Source: Clostridium collagenovorans DSM 3089
GTDB taxonomy: Bacteria; Bacillota; Clostridia; Clostridiales; Clostridiaceae
Assembly: GCF_900130005.1 (NCBI RefSeq)
Contig: NZ_FQXP01000006.1
Location: 128,669 to 192,668, forward strand
Direction: 5' to 3'
DNA: 64,000 nucleotides
The notes below the pieces were generated by a model that was not told where the DNA came from, searched no databases, and was given only the letters and a program-made list of their open reading frames with translations. Of the stretch, positions 61,371-64,000 are shown piece after piece (positions within the stretch are counted from its first letter, which is position 1; every line of letters starts with the position of its first letter). The position numbers and the translations under genes were made by a program.

Positions 61371-63704
61371 ATGAGAAAACGGTTAAAGAGGGTAAGTTTT
61401 ATATTTGTTATTTTTTATATGATTTCACTTATGATAAATATTTTCACCAGTGTATCAGCTGCTGGAGAAGAGTACAGGGCATATATTAAAGAATTAGATA
61501 GAGAGCCATGTATTTATATTGAGGATCCTGGTGTTGGTTCAGAAAAGATATCGTATTGTTACAATCAAACACTGAAGTACCCAGAAAACTTCGATTCTCA
61601 ATATAAAGTTTATTACACTAGGCAAGAAGGCTATTTAAATTCGAATGATCCACTTACTGATGAATATGGTGAGGTGGCTAAGCAGAAAATTGCAACGGTT
61701 TTAAAATATGGATATCCATTAAATGCAACAGATTTAATGAGCAGATATTATGATTATTTAACAGATGGTCAATTTATGAAGGTTACACAAGAACTTATAT
61801 GGGCAATTACCTTTAAGGATTATAGGGAATTAGATCCATATAGTCCTGACGGAAACTACTATGAAGCATTGTACTATAATGAACTTTTAAAGTTGGCAGA
61901 AACAAACAAGTTCCAACAAGTAAATTTAAAGCTTGTAGGAAATCTTAAGTTTACTAATAAAGGAAGTTACTATTCAACTGATAGGCTAATAATAGATAGT
62001 ACTGATAATGTTGAAGGTGAAGTAATAATAACTAATTTGCCTAGCAATATGACAGTTAAGAAATGGGGTACAGGAGAAGTTTTAGATGGAAAGCCTATAG
62101 CGTTCCGTACGGAATTCTATATTGAATCTAAAACCCAGCCAGATACCAGCTTTAAGTTAAGATTTAACTATAAGTTTAGTGAGTTAAAGTTTTATTTTTA
62201 TAAACACTCCCGAGGGGGAGAGGCAACAAAGAAATATCAAAGCTTAATAAGAGCTGAACTTAGCGATACAAAGCTTGAGGAACCTTTTGAAGTAGGATCA
62301 GACAATATTATTAAACCAATAGAAACAGGTGGTGTAATTTTAAACAAGAAAGACTCACAGAGTAAAGGCGTACTTAGTGGAGCTGTATTTAAATTACAAG
62401 ATAGTACAGGGGTGGATATAAAAACTGGTATTACAACAGATATAAATGGACAGATAAGAGTTGATAATTTACCTTTGGGTTCTTATAAATTCATAGAGAC
62501 GCAAGCTCCTACTGGATATAAGTTAGACAATACGCCAATTAATTTTACAATAACTTCGGGACAAACAGCAGCGTTACAAGTAGAAAAGTTAAATGTTGCA
62601 ATTCCTGGAAGTGTAATATTAACCAAGAAGGATTCTCAAAGTAAGAGTCCGCTTAAGGGGGCGGTTTTTAAAGTACAGGATAGTACTGGAAAGGATATAC
62701 AAGTAGGGCTTACCACGGATATTAATGGACAAATAAGAGTGGACAATTTAGCACCAGGTAGTTACAAATTTATAGAGACAAAGGCACCTGATGGATATAA
62801 AATAGACACGACACCACTTGTCTTTAATATAATTATAGGTCAAACGGTACCACTTACAATAGAAAAAACTAACACTGCAATTCCAGGAAGTGTAGTATTG
62901 ACAAAGAAGGATTCTCAAACTAACAATGTACTTCAGGGAGCAATCTTTAAGTTACAGGATAGTGCAGGGGTAGATATAAAAACTGGACTAACAACAGATG
63001 GAAGTGGACAAATACGAGTAGATAATTTAGCACCAGGTAATTATAAATTCATAGAGACACAGGCTCCTGCTGGATATAAATTAGATTCTACACCGCTTAA
63101 CTTTACTATAGCAATAGGACAAACTACAGACTTACAAGTTGAAAAGTTTAATGATCCCAAATCTGTAGATTTTAAAATTACTAAGGTAGAAAAGGGTAGT
63201 GGGAATTTATTAAAAGGAGCAGAGTTTGAATTAGCTTCAGCTACTAATCCTACAGTACCATTAAAATTTACTTACTCGAGTGTAAGTAAAAAATATGAGA
63301 GAAATGATGCAGGGAGTAGTAAGTTGAGTGTTGCAGATGCTGACTCATCTTTTACAATTGGTAATTTAGAATGTGGTGATTATATTCTAAAAGAAACTAA
63401 ATCACCAAGTGGTTATAAAAAAGGAAAGGATATTTATATTCATATTTCCGTAAATCAAAGTTACTACAAGATTGGAGAAGATGGTGTAAATGTTTCTTTA
63501 AGTAAGGATACAAGTTTAAATTTATATCAACTTAAGGTTGAAAATGAAAAAGGGTTTATACTTCCAGGGACAGGTGGAAGTGGAGTAAATAATATTTACA
63601 AAGTATCAATAGGCTTACTTTTGCTAGTTTCAATGGCAATGTTTATATATTATATTTTAATTTTAAAAAAGGATGGTTATGAAAAATGGGGAAAAAATCA
63701 TTAA
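61371..63704 (+). CDS. LPxTG-anchored adhesin with thioester domain and SpaA-type repeats
   Basis: A 777-residue surface protein. Residues 1-31 are a signal peptide. Next is a thioester domain of the TQXA type: C63 in SYCYNQ and Q140 in KVTQELIWAI, expected to form an internal Cys-Gln thioester for covalent attachment to host surfaces. Then three SpaA/Cna-B-like repeats of 93 residues (with LTKKDSQ and FIETQAPTGYKLD) and a fourth, diverged, SpaA-like domain (KITKVEKGSGNLLKGAEFELA). The sortase motif LPGTG is at about 731-735, followed by a hydrophobic helix and a basic tail. This arrangement is typical of a pilus tip adhesin. The pilin gene begins inside its end. Confidence 0.9.
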   Translation: MRKRLKRVSFIFVIFYMISLMINIFTSVSAAGEEYRAYIKELDREPCIYIEDPGVGSEKISYCYNQTLKYPENFDSQYKVYYTRQEGYLNSNDPLTDEYGEVAKQKIATVLKYGYPLNATDLMSRYYDYLTDGQFMKVTQELIWAITFKDYRELDPYSPDGNYYEALYYNELLKLAETNKFQQVNLKLVGNLKFTNKGSYYSTDRLIIDSTDNVEGEVIITNLPSNMTVKKWGTGEVLDGKPIAFRTEFYIESKTQPDTSFKLRFNYKFSELKFYFYKHSRGGEATKKYQSLIRAELSDTKLEEPFEVGSDNIIKPIETGGVILNKKDSQSKGVLSGAVFKLQDSTGVDIKTGITTDINGQIRVDNLPLGSYKFIETQAPTGYKLDNTPINFTITSGQTAALQVEKLNVAIPGSVILTKKDSQSKSPLKGAVFKVQDSTGKDIQVGLTTDINGQIRVDNLAPGSYKFIETKAPDGYKIDTTPLVFNIIIGQTVPLTIEKTNTAIPGSVVLTKKDSQTNNVLQGAIFKLQDSAGVDIKTGLTTDGSGQIRVDNLAPGNYKFIETQAPAGYKLDSTPLNFTIAIGQTTDLQVEKFNDPKSVDFKITKVEKGSGNLLKGAEFELASATNPTVPLKFTYSSVSKKYERNDAGSSKLSVADADSSFTIGNLECGDYILKETKSPSGYKKGKDIYIHISVNQSYYKIGEDGVNVSLSKDTSLNLYQLKVENEKGFILPGTGGSGVNNIYKVSIGLLLLVSMAMFIYYILILKKDGYEKWGKNH
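62332..63168 (+). repeat. Three 279-bp direct repeats encoding SpaA-type domains
   Basis: Starting at 62332, 62611 and 62890, three copies of 279 bases lie in frame inside the adhesin. Each encodes about 93 residues. They are similar but not identical at DNA level, so they are an expansion that has diverged somewhat. Variation in copy number between strains is likely. Confidence 0.9.
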
Positions 63705-64000
63705 AGAAGATTAGTGTGTTCTTATCAACAGTAATGCTAATGGTAAGCATGATGTCTATAATGGCATTTGCTACACCACCAATTGCACCAGATGCACCAA
63801 CTAAGGGGAGTTTAACTATAACTAAAGATGGAGCTGAATTTAAGGCATATAAAGTATTAAATGCTAATCAAAATGCTAGTGCCCAATGTTATGATTATTC
63901 GGTAACACCTGAGTTTTCGGATTTCTTTGGAAATGTAGATTATGGAAATTATACTGTAGATGGAATAAAAAATTTAACTGCAGATCAAATGAAGGTATTT
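63686..64000 (+). CDS. Major pilin (fimbrial shaft) subunit, N-terminal part (partial)
   Basis: An open frame of 105 codons from ATG 63686 runs off the window. The N-terminus is basic and hydrophobic (KKISVFLSTVMLMVSMMSI), a signal peptide ending near AFA, then TPPIAPDAPTKGSLTITKDG and a domain with KAYKVLNANQN, which resembles the N-terminal domain of isopeptide-forming backbone pilins. It overlaps the adhesin end by 19 bases, with GGATGG as ribosome site. The sorting signal and pilin motif are outside the window, so the shaft role is inferred from the context. Confidence 0.7.
   Translation, partial: MGKKSLKKISVFLSTVMLMVSMMSIMAFATPPIAPDAPTKGSLTITKDGAEFKAYKVLNANQNASAQCYDYSVTPEFSDFFGNVDYGNYTVDGIKNLTADQMKVF

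Noticed and set aside
62332..63168. Insertion sequence or mobile repeat
   Set aside because: The 279-bp repeats are in frame and encode pilin-type domains, so they are protein repeats.
1..64000. tRNA or rRNA genes, prophage or insertion sequence genes
   Set aside because: None was recognised by sequence inspection of either strand; a dedicated scan could still find a tRNA.

Overview
The window is about 64 kb of very AT-rich DNA from a low-GC, anaerobic, flagellated Gram-positive bacterium, best matched to Clostridium sensu stricto (cluster I). The grounds are strong Shine-Dalgarno sites, a clostridial flagellar operon, butyrate kinase and phosphotransbutyrylase, 2-oxoacid:ferredoxin oxidoreductase, a thioredoxin reductase of the ferredoxin-dependent type, a cysteine T-box operon (methyltransferase, mccB, luxS, mccA), a spore-cortex-type hydrolase, and an LPxTG-type pilus locus. 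The species cannot be fixed from sequence alone.

Layout. 1-11750: late part of a flagellar operon on + (fliK end, flgD, flgE, motA, motB, fliO-like, fliP, fliQ, fliR, flhB, flhA, fliA, two flgF/flgG-type rod genes, fliM, fliN), then a C39-like peptidase. flhA is interrupted by one in-frame amber codon, and flhF, flhG and fliL are absent from their usual places. 12.6-17 kb: small membrane proteins and one ABC exporter. 17.1-22.3 kb: promoter and T-box, then methyltransferase-mccB-luxS-mccA and an AI-2E-family transporter. 22.4-25.3 kb: CBS-domain and DUF368 membrane proteins on -. 25.7-28.6 kb: lysine riboswitch with lysC-lysA. 28.6-29.5 kb: an unusual three-way-junction inverted repeat and mntP under a manganese riboswitch. 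29.7-31.6 kb: CPBP protease, zinc ribbon and DUF4230 genes. 31.8-36.5 kb: a Cache histidine kinase divergent from the citrate-lyase maturation genes citC-citX-citG. 36.9-38.9 kb: an anti-sigma-like protein, thioredoxin and its probable ferredoxin-dependent reductase. 39-40.8 kb: a SleB-like hydrolase and a coiled-coil membrane protein. 41-44.6 kb: cdaA-cdaR and an FAD protein (c-di-AMP). 44.9-48 kb: buk-ptb-buk. 48.3-50.1 kb: PadR regulator and a HAAS-SEDS fusion. 50.7-55.9 kb: response regulator, kinase, ABC ATPase and FtsX-type permease, with a decayed permease fragment. 56.5-59.9 kb: P-loop protein and vorDBAC-type oxidoreductase. 61.4-64 kb: start of a sortase-pilus operon, running off the end.

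How they work together. Central metabolism is fermentative: branched-chain or other 2-oxoacids are oxidised to acyl-CoA with ferredoxin reduction, and Ptb with two Buk paralogues turns acyl-phosphates into ATP. Reduced ferredoxin probably also feeds thiol redox through the reductase at 38 kb. Amino-acid supply is controlled by RNA: a cysteine T-box for methionine-to-cysteine conversion and a lysine riboswitch. Metal and cell-wall homeostasis are represented by the Mn riboswitch with mntP and by the c-di-AMP cyclase with CdaR. Surface functions (flagellum, pilus, thioester adhesin, cell-wall hydrolase) sit at the two ends.

Most notable items: the amber codon in flhA; the SEDS-like protein fused to a HAAS domain with Asn at the expected catalytic Asp; the compact three-way-junction repeat after lysA; the reductase lacking both NADPH motifs; the leader ORF with hairpin ahead of the ABC genes; the twelve-copy CTATAA repeat; and the three 279-bp repeats in the thioester adhesin. 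No tRNA, rRNA, CRISPR array, insertion sequence or prophage was seen.
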